A DNA stretch of 64,000 nucleotides from JAGPUQ01 sp050179115 (GCA_050179115.1 JBFXFL010000004.1:1-64000); one strand, 5' to 3'; shown: positions 25,813-34,619, counted from the stretch's first letter. A program made the numbers and translations. Notes: generated from the letters alone by a model not told the origin.

Positions 25813-26662
25813 CGAAGTGCGACTGTCGATGACAGTTCGGGCAAAGGGCAATAGCGTTTTCAACCGTGTCCTCTCCACCATGCGCCAGCATGATTCGATG
25901 GTGGACTTCAAGGTAAGGTGAGCCGTCGCTTGCGCGGAGAAACGGTGCCTTTGAACGGCAACCTTCGCAGCTACCTTTGGCCCGGAGCAAAACCTCAGCT
26001 GCAACATCTGCGTTGCGACGAAAAGCGCGCGAAATAACTTGAATGGGCTCTGGAAGTTTTGGAGCCTTTTCAAGTCGAGCTTTGCGGTCCTCACTCGAAA
26101 GCATAAGCGCCTGCGTGATTTCCTGCTCGAAGGTTGCGTCCAGTGCCTGGCCAATGACGGTCCGAGTCATGCCGACCCATGCGGGCTGTTCTTCAACAGG
26201 GGACCATCCACCAGAGCGACTCCGCTTTTTTAGGGGCGTTCCGTCTGAAACTTTCACGAAACTGGACACAGGGGTGCGATCAGGCAGCTGCTCCAGATGT
26301 GTAATGGAAATGAGGTTAACGCAGGGTTGGCCGCCACCCCCAGTGAAATACACCTCCTTCTCGCCAGGTTGATACTCCTTGATGTGCTTGTTGATGCGAT
26401 TCAGTTCTGTGGCGCTCAGCTCGCGCTTGTCGTGCCAGCCGACAATCAGAGCGCGATACGACACGACAGATAGAGAATCTGTGAGTGAAATGTAGAGCCG
26501 GATTGGATTGGACGGGGCTGGAACGGCCTCTACGAGAAATTTTATCCGGCCTGCGGAATAGGGCTGCAAATAGCAGACCTTTCCAGGCTCGTCTTTCTGA
26601 GCCGTCACGATCTCTTTGAGGACGGTCTCGAAGACGCCGTTGATGTATAGGGCGGAACTCAT
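25784..26662 (-). CDS. HNH endonuclease
   Basis: A 292-residue protein with a C-terminal HNH nuclease domain: CEGCRSKAPF zinc pair, then YLEVHHRIMLAHGGEDTVENA and LCPNCHRQSHFG. The N-terminal 190 residues are a variable domain typical of McrA-like or DUF-type HNH proteins and may recognise DNA. Relatives usually stop right after CHRxxHxG; here nine extra residues (TAPEQSWR and before) are read from higB DNA out of frame. The ATG at 26662 lies just after a core-like GTTGGAT; an ATG at 26683 is the alternative. Confidence 0.82.
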   Translation of the reverse strand: MSSALYINGVFETVLKEIVTAQKDEPGKVCYLQPYSAGRIKFLVEAVPAPSNPIRLYISLTDSLSVVSYRALIVGWHDKRELSATELNRINKHIKEYQPGEKEVYFTGGGGQPCVNLISITHLEQLPDRTPVSSFVKVSDGTPLKKRSRSGGWSPVEEQPAWVGMTRTVIGQALDATFEQEITQALMLSSEDRKARLEKAPKLPEPIQVISRAFRRNADVAAEVLLRAKGSCEGCRSKAPFLRASDGSPYLEVHHRIMLAHGGEDTVENAIALCPNCHRQSHFGTAPEQSWR

Positions 26663-26682
26663 GGTTGTTTTGAAATCCAACA

Positions 26683-27076
26683 TTGAGAATCTGGAAATCT
26701 TCCGTGCTTTAACGCGAAAGATTTCCGCATATCCCGCACGATCCTTGCCCGGTGAGTGTATGCCGGATTGCGCAATCCTTCGACCGAAAGTCGCCGTTGA
26801 ACCATCACTTGCACACTCCGTCGTCGCTCTTCCCTACGCCCCGATACAAGCCTGCCCCGCGCAATTTCGGAACATTACCATATCGCCCACATGGCCTCCC
26901 GAACCCGCCCTTGGCCAGCGCAAAAAGCGCAGGCGCCGGCGGCCGGCAAGCGCTTACTCCGCCCTGACCCAATTGCGGTGACTCCTGTTCCGGTCACGCG
27001 CCTTGCTATGATTCGCCGCTCCCGGGGGAGCTTGCTTGCCTGAACCATCACAACGAAATCGACAGGGGACCACGCC
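26683..27076. other. Intergenic region without a recognisable gene
   Basis: This 394-base stretch separates the divergent HNH gene and the AttH-like gene. No reading frame with a family motif is present, and apart from the core-like GTTGGAT at its left edge I see no attC site, tRNA or hairpin. It could hold promoters for both neighbours or a decayed integron boundary. Confidence 0.5.
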
Positions 27077-28204
27077 ATGCTCAACAAATTCGACGACTAC
27101 CCGATCCACCAGACTGCCGAACCCCTCGCCCATCCGGCCACCAGCGATACCAATTTCTACGACCGCACCTGGTTCAACGGCTACGCCAAGGACGGCAGCT
27201 GGTATTTCGGCATCGGCATGGCGGTCTATCCTCATCTGGGCATTCTCGACTGCGCGTTCAGCGTGGTGGAAAAGGGCGGCAGACAGCATTGCTTCTTCGG
27301 CTCCTGCCGGGCGCCGCTGGAGCGAACGGAGATGCGCTGCGGGCCGTTTCGCATCGAGGTGCTGGAACCCATGCGCATCAACCGAGTGGTGCTGGAAGAC
27401 AACAAGACCGGCATCAGCTGCGATCTCACCTTTTCGACCCGGACCGCCGGCATCGAAGAGGCCCGCCAGACCATCTGGAGTGGCACCCGCCGGGTCATGG
27501 ACGCCACCCGCTTCGATCAGTTCGGCGCCTGGTCCGGTGAAGTCCGCTATCCGGACGGCAGCATCCAGGTCAAACCGGAGCTGTGCCACGGCACCAAGGA
27601 CCGCTCCTGGGGGGTGCGCAACTTCGGCAAATCCGGGCCGGTCGGCGCGCCGCGGCCGCCGGCGTCGTTCTTTTTCATCTGGGCGCCGCTGTTTTGGGAG
27701 GACCATGTTTCGCACGCGCTGTCCTTCGAAGGGGCCAACGGCGAGGCGCTGGCCCGCGAGGCGCTCACCGCGCCGCTGTACAAGACAACCGCTGAAGTTC
27801 CCGACGGCGACGACCCCGGCATCGTCCACATGGCCTCCGTCGCCCATCGGCTCCGCTATGAGCCCAACACGCGGAGGATCGCCGCGGCCGAGGTCGATCT
27901 GATCGACCTGCAGGGCAAGGTCCGCACCATCGCGTTCGAGCCGATCCTGCGTTTCCACATGAAGGGCCTGGGCTACTTTCACCCCACCTGGTGCCAGGGC
28001 GTATGGCAGGGCGAGCTGGAAATTGGCGGCGAAGTATTCGATCCACTGAAGCTGGATCTCGGCGAAGGCCCCAACCTGCATATGCAGCAGGTGGTTCGCG
28101 TCAGCGACGGCAAGCAAAAGGGCATGGGCGTGCTCGAGCATCTGTGCATTGGCCCCTATGCCCCCTACGGGTTCAAGGATTTCTTTTCCGGCATTTCACT
28201 GTAG
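27077..28204 (+). CDS. AttH/CrtC-like lipocalin-fold protein
   Basis: A 375-residue cytosolic protein rich in tryptophan and beta strands (WFNGYAKDGSWYFGIGMAVY, WSGEVRYPDG, DRSWGVRNFG, HPTWCQGVWQGEL). The pattern of two similar beta-barrel halves and SWGVR resembles the AttH / hydroxyneurosporene dehydratase (CrtC) superfamily of lipid- or terpenoid-acting proteins. Assignment is by motif resemblance only; no pathway partner is nearby. A strong hairpin follows. Confidence 0.55.
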   Translation: MLNKFDDYPIHQTAEPLAHPATSDTNFYDRTWFNGYAKDGSWYFGIGMAVYPHLGILDCAFSVVEKGGRQHCFFGSCRAPLERTEMRCGPFRIEVLEPMRINRVVLEDNKTGISCDLTFSTRTAGIEEARQTIWSGTRRVMDATRFDQFGAWSGEVRYPDGSIQVKPELCHGTKDRSWGVRNFGKSGPVGAPRPPASFFFIWAPLFWEDHVSHALSFEGANGEALAREALTAPLYKTTAEVPDGDDPGIVHMASVAHRLRYEPNTRRIAAAEVDLIDLQGKVRTIAFEPILRFHMKGLGYFHPTWCQGVWQGELEIGGEVFDPLKLDLGEGPNLHMQQVVRVSDGKQKGMGVLEHLCIGPYAPYGFKDFFSGISL

Positions 28205-28231
28205 GCCGCAGGGAACCCGTCGCCGCACGCT

Positions 28232-28265
28232 GACCAACCGGCCCGCCATTGCGGGTCGGTTGGTC
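28232..28265 (+). terminator. Strong hairpin after the AttH-like gene
   Basis: A 15-bp stem with a single G-T wobble (28232-28246 with 28251-28265) encloses a CATT loop and is followed by CCTTGTTC. Fits an intrinsic terminator with a weak U-tract. Confidence 0.65.
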
Positions 28266-28454
28266 CCTTGTTCGCCGGTGCCATCACGCCACCTCTGGCG
28301 TCGAAGCAGCTCCGGTGGCCGCCGAAATTCCGCGCGGTGAAGGATGATTTTGCGACGTCGTTTTTGCGGTTTTGCTGGTGCGAAAAAGCCGTGGGGCGGA
28401 AACGACTGACAGCCTGCGCTCCCCCAGCGATAATCCGCGCTCAGCGGAGCATTC

Positions 28455-29819
28455 ATGCACATTCATATTCTGGGTATCTGCGGCACCTTCATGGGCAGCC
28501 TGGCGCAACTGGCGGCGGCTTCCGGGCATCGGGTGACCGGCAGCGACGCCGATGTCTATCCGCCCATGAGCGATCAGCTGGAGGCGGCCGGCATAGCACT
28601 GATCGAGGGTTACGAGCCGGCGCAGTTGCAGCCCGCCCCCGATCTGGTGGTGATTGGCAACGCGCTGTCGCGGGGCAACGCCTGCGTCGAAGCGGTGCTC
28701 GAACGCGGGCTGAATTACACCTCGGGTCCGCAGTGGCTGGGCGATCACCTGCTGCCGGGGCGCTGGGTGCTGGCGGTGGCGGGCACCCACGGCAAGACCA
28801 CCACGGCGAGCATGCTGGCCTGGATTCTGGAAGATGCCGGCCTCGCGCCCGGCTTTCTGATCGGCGGCGTTCCCGGCAATTTCGGGGTTTCGGCGCGGCT
28901 CGGCACCGGCCCGTTTTTCGTCGTCGAAGCCGACGAGTACGACACCGCCTTCTTCGACAAGCGTTCCAAATTCGTTCACTACCGGCCGCGCACCCTGGTG
29001 CTCAACAATCTGGAATACGACCATGCCGACATCTTTCCCGATCTCGCCGCCATCCAGACCCAGTTTCATCACCTGATCCGCACCGTCCCCGCGAGCGGCC
29101 GCATCCTGCTGCCGGCCGCCGATGCCGCGCTGGCACAGGTACTGAAACGCGGCTGCTGGAGCGAGACCGAAACCACCGGGGCGGGCGGCCGCTGGCAGGC
29201 GCAACTGCACACCGCGGCCGGCACCGATTTCACGGTGACGCTCGACGGCGTGCCGGTGGGCGAAGTGAAGTGGACACTCACTGGCGCGCACAATGTCGCC
29301 AATGCGCTCGCCGCCATCGCGGCGGCGCGCCATGCGGGAGTGACGCCCGCCGTTGCCTGCGCGGCGCTCGGCAGTTTTCGCGGGGTGAAACGGCGCCTCG
29401 AATGTCTGTTCGACGAAGGCGGCATCCGGGTCTACGACGACTTTGCCCACCATCCGACCGCCATCGCCACCACCCTCGAAGGGCTGCGCCGCCAGGTCGG
29501 GGACGAGACCATCGTCGCCATCCTCGAGCCGCGCTCCAACACCATGAAGCTCGGCGTGCACCGCGATCAGCTGGGGGCCGCCGTCGCCTGCGCCGACCGC
29601 GCCCTCTGGTACCGTCCGGCGGGGCTCGACTGGTCGCTGGACGAGGCGCTTGCGAGCGCGGCGAATTCCCGCGTGGTGGATGACATCGAGGCCCTGCTCG
29701 ACCAGGTGGCGCAGGTGGCGGCGCCGGCCCATCTGGTGATCATGAGCAACGGCGGCTTCCAGGGTTTCCAGCGCTGCCTGGTGGCGCGGCTCGCCGCACG
29801 CGGGCGCACCGCATCATGA
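28455..29819 (+). CDS. mpl: Murein tripeptide ligase Mpl
   Basis: Attaches recycled L-Ala-gamma-D-Glu-meso-DAP tripeptide to UDP-MurNAc in cell wall recycling. The 454-residue Mur-ligase has the N-terminal HILGICGTFMGSLAQLA, the ATP loop AGTHGKTTTASM near residue 112, EADEYDTAFFDKRSKF and LNNLEYDHADIF in the central domain, and DDFAHHPTAI in the C-terminal domain. It overlaps the next gene by four bases, starting a short operon. Confidence 0.94.
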   Translation: MHIHILGICGTFMGSLAQLAAASGHRVTGSDADVYPPMSDQLEAAGIALIEGYEPAQLQPAPDLVVIGNALSRGNACVEAVLERGLNYTSGPQWLGDHLLPGRWVLAVAGTHGKTTTASMLAWILEDAGLAPGFLIGGVPGNFGVSARLGTGPFFVVEADEYDTAFFDKRSKFVHYRPRTLVLNNLEYDHADIFPDLAAIQTQFHHLIRTVPASGRILLPAADAALAQVLKRGCWSETETTGAGGRWQAQLHTAAGTDFTVTLDGVPVGEVKWTLTGAHNVANALAAIAAARHAGVTPAVACAALGSFRGVKRRLECLFDEGGIRVYDDFAHHPTAIATTLEGLRRQVGDETIVAILEPRSNTMKLGVHRDQLGAAVACADRALWYRPAGLDWSLDEALASAANSRVVDDIEALLDQVAQVAAPAHLVIMSNGGFQGFQRCLVARLAARGRTAS

Positions 29820-30436
29820 TCCGCCGCAGCGAACTCGCGGCACTCGCCGCACTGCTCGCGGCCGTGACGGCCTGGTCCTGGCACCAGCCTGCCGATCGCC
29901 TCACCTGGTGGCTCGAAGCATTCCCCGTGGTGGTGGCGGTGCCGCTGCTGATTGCCACCCGCGGCAGTTTTCCCCTGACCCGGCTGCTGTACTGGCTGAT
30001 TGCACTGCACGCCACGATTCTGCTGGTGGGCGCTCACTACACCTATGCGCAAGTGCCTCTGGGGTTCTGGATGGAGGAGTCCCTGGGTTTTGCGCGCAAT
30101 CACTACGACCGCATCGGTCACCTCGCCCAGGGCTTCATCCCGGCCATGGTGGCGCGGGAGATCCTGTTGCGTAAGCGCGTGCTGGTCCCGGGCGGCTGGC
30201 TGTTTTTCCTGATTTGCTGTTTTGTGCTGGCACTTGCGGCTACCTACGAACTGCTCGAATGGTGGACTGCGGTGATCGCCGAGGAAGGCGCGATCGCTTT
30301 TCTCGGCACCCAGGGCGATGTCTGGGACACCCAGTGGGACATGCTGCTCGCCCTGATCGGGGCCTTGGCCGCACTGCTCACGCTGACGCGCGTGCACGAC
30401 CGGCAACTCGCGCAGATCGCGCCCGGACTGGCCTGA
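29816..30436 (+). CDS. DUF2238 / YjdF-like membrane protein
   Basis: A 206-residue protein with about six membrane segments. The motifs VGAHYTYAQVPLG, NHYDRIGHLAQGF and GTQGDVWDTQWDM are characteristic of DUF2238 (YjdF in E. coli). Function is not known. Stop and start codons overlap with mpl and with the NAD-epimerase gene. Confidence 0.85.
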   Translation: MIRRSELAALAALLAAVTAWSWHQPADRLTWWLEAFPVVVAVPLLIATRGSFPLTRLLYWLIALHATILLVGAHYTYAQVPLGFWMEESLGFARNHYDRIGHLAQGFIPAMVAREILLRKRVLVPGGWLFFLICCFVLALAATYELLEWWTAVIAEEGAIAFLGTQGDVWDTQWDMLLALIGALAALLTLTRVHDRQLAQIAPGLA

Positions 30437-31299
30437 TGGCGGACCTGCTGCTGGTGGGCTGCGGCGATCTGGGTGCCGGGCTCGCCGCCCGGCTTATCGC
30501 ATCCGGTCACCGCGTCACCGCGCTCAAACGGACGCCGCCGGACTCGCCCCTGGCCGGCGTGACCTATCGACGCGCCGATCTCACCCAGGCGCACACGCTC
30601 AGTGACCTCGGCGGCCCCTTCGCGCAGGTGTTCGTCATCCTGGCGCCCGGTGCGCGGGACGCCGCCGCCTATCAGGCGCTCTACGGCGCGGGCATCGAGC
30701 ATCTACGCGCCCGACTGGCAGGCCGCGTCGGGCACTGGTTTTTTGTCTCCTCCACCAGCGTCTACGGACAGGACGCCGGTGAATGGGTGGACGAAGACAC
30801 GATCGCCGCGCCGAGCGCCGCTACCGCGAAGTGGCTGCTCACCGCCGAGCAATGCCTGGCGGACGCAGGCGCACCGGCGACCACAGTGCGTTTTTCGGGC
30901 ATCTACGGTCCCGGCCGGGAGCGGCTGTTGCGGCAGGTGCTGGCGGGGGTGCCGGTGCAGTACGACCCGCCGAGCTACACCAACCGCATCCACCGCGACG
31001 ATTGTCTGGGTGTGCTGGAATGGCTCCATCGCCGTCAACTCGCGGGGGCCGGGCTGGCGCCGGTGTATCTCGCCAGCGACGACGAGCCGGCGCCTGCCGG
31101 GGACGTGGCGCGCTGGCTGGCGGCGGAGCTCGGGGTGCCGGCGCCACCCGCGGCGCCCGCCGGCGGCGGGCAGAACAAACGCTGCCGCAACGATCGGATC
31201 AAGCAGACGGGCTACCGCTTTGCCTACCCGAACTGGCGCACCGGTTATCGCGGCGTGATCGAACAGTGGCGCGCGGGGCGTGAAGGACCAGCGCGATGA
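30436..31299 (+). CDS. NAD-dependent epimerase/dehydratase family protein (YeeZ-like)
   Basis: A 287-residue Rossmann protein with the nucleotide loop LVGCGDLGAGLAARL at the N-terminus, FFVSSTSVYGQ (YxxxK motif not fully kept) and FSGIYGPGRERLL, as in extended SDR proteins like YeeZ. The substrate is unknown. The ATG at 30436 overlaps the DUF2238 stop (TGATG) and the stop overlaps the next gene by four bases. The longer upstream frame is a shadow. Confidence 0.82.
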   Translation: MADLLLVGCGDLGAGLAARLIASGHRVTALKRTPPDSPLAGVTYRRADLTQAHTLSDLGGPFAQVFVILAPGARDAAAYQALYGAGIEHLRARLAGRVGHWFFVSSTSVYGQDAGEWVDEDTIAAPSAATAKWLLTAEQCLADAGAPATTVRFSGIYGPGRERLLRQVLAGVPVQYDPPSYTNRIHRDDCLGVLEWLHRRQLAGAGLAPVYLASDDEPAPAGDVARWLAAELGVPAPPAAPAGGGQNKRCRNDRIKQTGYRFAYPNWRTGYRGVIEQWRAGREGPAR

Positions 31300-32249
31300 C
31301 GGAGCCGCATCCGGAAAAGATCCCGGTCGGCATCAGCAGTTGTCTGCTGGGCGAGGCGGTGCGCCATGACGGCGGCCACAAGCGCAACGATGACATTCTG
31401 GACACCCTGGGACGCTACTTCGACCTCCAGCCCTGTTGCCCGGAAGTCGCCATCGGCATGGGCGTCCCGCGTCCGCCGGTGCGCCTGGTACGAACCGCGG
31501 AGGGCGTGCGTGCGCGGGGCGTGCGGGATCCGACGCTGGATGTCACGGAAGCGCTGGAGGCCTGTGCCCGGGACCGGCGCGACTGGCACGCCGGACTCTG
31601 CGGCTACATTTTCAAGCAGGACTCACCCAGTTGCGGTGTGACGGAGGTGCGGATCTATCCCGAGGGCAGCGAGGTGCCGGAGCCCGAGGGCACCGGCCTC
31701 TATGCGGCGCGGCTCATGGCCAGCTTCCCGCTGCTTCCGGTCGAAGACGAGGGCCGCCTGGCCGATCCTGCATTGCGCGAGAATTTCGTGCGCCGGGTCC
31801 ATGTGCTGTGGCGCTGGCAGCAGATGGTGGCGGCAGGGGTCAGCGCGCGCGCACTGACCGATTTCCACGCCCGCCACAAACTGATCCTGATGAGCCACGA
31901 CCAGAATGCCTACCGCGCCCTGGGACGGCTCGCCGCCGGCACCCATGACCTGGAGTCCCGCGCCGCAGCCTACATCGAGGGCGCGATGGCCACCCTCAAG
32001 AAGCTCGCGACCCGCGGCAACCACGTCAATGTGCTGCAACACATCCAGGGCTATCTGAAGCGGGAACTCGACCGCGACGCCAAGGCCGAGCTGGGCGAGG
32101 CGATCGCGCGTTACGGTGACGGAGAAGTCCCGCTGAGCGCGCCCATCGGATTGCTCAGGCACCACTTCCGCAACGCACCGGACCCCTTTATCGCGCGCTC
32201 CTGGTACCTCTATCCCTATCCGGACGCGCTGGCGCTGATGAACTTCTGA
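31296..32249 (+). CDS. DUF523 and DUF1722 (YbgA) fusion protein
   Basis: A 317-residue two-domain protein. Residues 5-155 are DUF523 with VGISSCLLGEAVRHDGGHKRN and FKQDSPSCGV, cysteine pairs that suggest an iron-sulfur or metal role. Residues 185-310 are the YbgA domain DUF1722 with HKLILMSHDQNAYRALGR and HVNVLQHIQGYLK. The combination is common in proteobacteria, sometimes near photolyase genes; none is visible here. It ends one base before the stop of the convergent neighbour. Confidence 0.88.
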   Translation: MTEPHPEKIPVGISSCLLGEAVRHDGGHKRNDDILDTLGRYFDLQPCCPEVAIGMGVPRPPVRLVRTAEGVRARGVRDPTLDVTEALEACARDRRDWHAGLCGYIFKQDSPSCGVTEVRIYPEGSEVPEPEGTGLYAARLMASFPLLPVEDEGRLADPALRENFVRRVHVLWRWQQMVAAGVSARALTDFHARHKLILMSHDQNAYRALGRLAAGTHDLESRAAAYIEGAMATLKKLATRGNHVNVLQHIQGYLKRELDRDAKAELGEAIARYGDGEVPLSAPIGLLRHHFRNAPDPFIARSWYLYPYPDALALMNF

Positions 32250-32852
32250 TCAACCGCGCCCCATGCTGTAGAACTCGTCGTTCGGACGCATGCCGATCAG
32301 ATTCGCGAGCCGGTTGGACAGGCAGAAAAAGGCGCTGATGGCGCCGATGTCCCAGATGTCCTCATCCGCAAAGCCGTGTTCCCGCAGGCGGGCGTAATCG
32401 CCGTCGTCCACGGCCGCCGACTGCTCACTCACCTTGACCGCGAAATCCAGCATGGCGCGCTGCCGCGCCGTGATGTCGGCCTTGCGGTAATTGATCGCGA
32501 GTTGGTCGGCCAGCAGCGGATGCTTCGCCACAATGCGCAGAATCGCGCCGTGGGCGATCACGCAGTAATGGCATTCGTTGCCGCTGCTCACCGTCACCAC
32601 GATCATTTCCTTCTCGGCCTTGGTGAGGCTGCTTGCGTGGGTCATCACGGCATCGTGGAGGGCGAAAAACCCGCGCCACTCCGCCGGACGGTGCGCCAGC
32701 GCCAGAAACACATTGGGAACAAACCCGGTTTTTTCCTGAATCGCGAGGATCTGGGCGCGGATGTCTTCCGGCAGCCCCGCAATATCGGGGACAGGAAAGC
32801 GGCTGATCGGTGGCTTGGGCATAGGGAAGTCTCGATAACTTGTGATCTGCAT
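32250..32852 (-). CDS. AhpD-like / peroxidase-related carboxymuconolactone decarboxylase fold protein
   Basis: A 200-residue all-helical protein with the CxxC redox motif in GNECHYCVIAHG, the active centre of AhpD-like and peroxidase-related enzymes, and IGMRPNDEFYSMGR at the end. It probably detoxifies peroxides or reduces a partner thiol protein. The second of two adjacent ATGs (32852) has GGAG four bases upstream; starts at 32855 and 32822 are possible. It is convergent with the YbgA fusion without any spacer. Confidence 0.8.
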   Translation of the reverse strand: MQITSYRDFPMPKPPISRFPVPDIAGLPEDIRAQILAIQEKTGFVPNVFLALAHRPAEWRGFFALHDAVMTHASSLTKAEKEMIVVTVSSGNECHYCVIAHGAILRIVAKHPLLADQLAINYRKADITARQRAMLDFAVKVSEQSAAVDDGDYARLREHGFADEDIWDIGAISAFFCLSNRLANLIGMRPNDEFYSMGRG

Positions 32853-32950
32853 CATGCTCCGTTCGGCGTCAACGCTGCCACATTGGCTACACAAGACGGG
32901 TCGCAAATATTACAATTAAAAGACAAGCAGTGAGTTGGAGGAGTAATCAA

Positions 32951-33589
32951 ATGAAAAACATTAGAAATTCTTTGCGTGCCGCGCTGGGTCTGGCTGTGGT
33001 TCCGATGGTATTGGGCGGAAGCATTGCCACTGCGGCCGACAAGCTCGGCTACAGCTACCTGGAAGCCGAGTATGTGTTTGGCGATGAACTGGACGCCGAT
33101 GTGGGTGGTGACGATAAGTTCGATGTCGATGGCACGCGTTTCAAGGGGTCCGCGGCACTGACCAACAACGTCTTCGCCTGGGGCTCGAGCACTTCCCTGG
33201 ATGTTGACCTTGGCGGGGGCGACAGCAGCTTCGACAGCCAGTCGATCGGTATCGGTGGTAATTTCAGCCTGCTGCCCGGCGCGCGCCAGTTGGACGCCTG
33301 GGGCGGCGTCTCCTATGAACGCGCGGAAATTTTTGGTTCCAACGACGACGGCTACGGCCTGAATGCCGGCCTGCGCTGGGCCGCCCTGGAAGTGCTGGAG
33401 CTCAACGCCTCGACCAGTCTCCGTGAGTACGACGACGAAGCCTGGGTCTACGGTGTGGGCGCAGTCTACAGTGCCACGCCCCAACTCGGCCTGGTCGCCA
33501 ACTGGGAGCGCTGGGAATTCGACGGTGATTCGGGCATCGACCCGGAAATGGATCTCTTCAGCGTCGGCGCACGCTGGACTTTCCGCTGA
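32951..33589 (+). CDS. Outer-membrane beta-barrel protein
   Basis: A 212-residue protein with a signal peptide cleaved after about residue 29 (SIATAADKLG) and alternating strands rich in tyrosine, aspartate and glycine (YSYLEAEYVFGDELDADVGG, LGLVANWERWEFDG), ending VGARWTFR. The pattern fits an eight- to ten-stranded OmpA-like or OmpX-like barrel with no further domain. GGAGGAG lies seven bases before the ATG. It is followed by two hairpins, the second a clear terminator. Confidence 0.72.
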   Translation: MKNIRNSLRAALGLAVVPMVLGGSIATAADKLGYSYLEAEYVFGDELDADVGGDDKFDVDGTRFKGSAALTNNVFAWGSSTSLDVDLGGGDSSFDSQSIGIGGNFSLLPGARQLDAWGGVSYERAEIFGSNDDGYGLNAGLRWAALEVLELNASTSLREYDDEAWVYGVGAVYSATPQLGLVANWERWEFDGDSGIDPEMDLFSVGARWTFR

Positions 33590-33603
33590 AGTGACTGGCT
33601 GAG

Positions 33604-33638
33604 GGCCATCCCCGGTCCATACCGGACCGGGGATGGCC
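33604..33638. repeat. Perfect 15-bp-stem hairpin after the barrel gene
   Basis: Arms 33604-33618 and 33624-33638 pair perfectly around a 5-base loop, 15 bases after the stop codon. No T-tract follows, so it may protect the mRNA 3' end or act with the terminator just downstream. Confidence 0.7.
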
Positions 33639-33664
33639 TGCTCCGCGATGTCATGATCGACGCG

Positions 33665-33693
33665 AGCCCGCAGCGCAACCTGCGGGCTTTTTT
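33665..33693 (+). terminator. Intrinsic terminator after the barrel gene
   Basis: AGCCCGCA (33665-33672) pairs with TGCGGGCT (33681-33688) and runs into six Ts ending at 33693. Classic rho-independent form. Confidence 0.9.
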
Positions 33694-33759
33694 GTGCCTC
33701 CCTTTTCGCGCCTCCATAGCTATAGCTTTGGGCGCGTCAAGACTTTGGCGCCCGGAAGG

Positions 33760-34545
33760 TCAGAACAGCCGCCCGCGCGCGGACAGGCCGCCGTCGATGG
33801 TGATCATGGTGCCAGTGATATAGGCCGCGCGATCCGAGGCCAGAAAAGCCGTCAGGTCCGCAACTTCGCCGGGCTCGGCGGGGCGGCCGAACGGCATGTC
33901 CGCGGTCAGTTCGCGCCAGCGTTCGGCCGGCAAACCCCTGGCGACGGCGTTGGTCTCCATCAGCCGCACCAGGCGGCTGGTGGCGGTCAGCCCCGGATTG
34001 ATGCCCAGTACCCGCACATTGTCTTGCGGGCTGGCGCTGCCCAGCGCGCGCGTGAACGCGGCCAGGCTGGCATTGCCCGCGGTGCCGGCGATGTAGTTTG
34101 CTTCCGTGACTTCGCCGCCGGCGATGCCGACGACATTGATGATGACGCCGCGCCGGCGCCCTGCCATGCCGGGATACAGCGCCCGGCACAGATTGATATA
34201 ACCGAAAACCTTCAGATCCCAGGCGCTGCGCCAGGCATCTTCGCTGACGTTGCCGAGTGCGCCGGCGGGAATCGCCCCGGCGTTGTTGATGAGGATGTCG
34301 ACCTCGCCGCAGGCGCCGGCAAGGGTCGCCACGCTGGCGCTGTCGGCCAGGTCCAGGGCATGAACCCCAACCGCGACGGGATATCGGGCCCTGAGCTCCC
34401 CGCGTGCGGTTTCGAGATCAGCCGCGGTGCGCCCCACCAGCTGCAGATGACAGCCCTCGGCGGCCAGGCGTTCGGCAATGGCGCGACCGATGCCGCGCGA
34501 AGCACCGGTGATCAGGGCCGTGCGGCCCGCGAGCTTGAGATCCAT
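33760..34545 (-). CDS. Short-chain dehydrogenase/reductase-fold protein lacking the usual catalytic residues
   Basis: A 261-residue SDR protein with the cofactor motif TGASRGIGRAIAERL and NNAG, and the C-terminal VADLTAFLASDRAAYITGTMITIDGG. The catalytic region reads INVVGIAGG and NYIAGTAGNAS: the serine is replaced by valine/glycine and the lysine four residues after the tyrosine is a threonine. A subgroup of SDRs shares this pattern, so the protein may bind NAD(P) and substrate but work by another mechanism. Substrate unknown. Confidence 0.85.
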   Translation of the reverse strand: MDLKLAGRTALITGASRGIGRAIAERLAAEGCHLQLVGRTAADLETARGELRARYPVAVGVHALDLADSASVATLAGACGEVDILINNAGAIPAGALGNVSEDAWRSAWDLKVFGYINLCRALYPGMAGRRRGVIINVVGIAGGEVTEANYIAGTAGNASLAAFTRALGSASPQDNVRVLGINPGLTATSRLVRLMETNAVARGLPAERWRELTADMPFGRPAEPGEVADLTAFLASDRAAYITGTMITIDGGLSARGRLF

Positions 34546-34619
34546 GGATGTTCACCTCTGCCACCGATTGTCGGCGGGCGCCAAGGTGATGGCAATGGCA
34601 GGCGCGGCGTGACGCTCGG

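Larger units (their letters stand above)
23511..26682 (-). mobile_element. Integrase-less integron cassette cluster (CALIN)
   Basis: Three attC-like sites (23511-23561, 23995-24060, 25295-25357) each follow a minus-strand gene and separate the block into cassettes: HNH nuclease with truncated higB and higA; an unknown stop-interrupted gene; a pyrimidine-dimer glycosylase. All genes point the same way, as in integron arrays, and higBA pairs are common integron cargo. The base composition is visibly lower in GC than the flanking genes. A core-like GTTGGAT (minus strand, 26676-26682) marks a possible outer edge. No intI gene is in the window. Confidence 0.75.

Noticed and set aside
23410..27076. 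Defence island or phage remnant as explanation of the accessory genes
   Set aside because: No restriction, phage structural or integrase genes; the attC-like sites explain the gene arrangement better.
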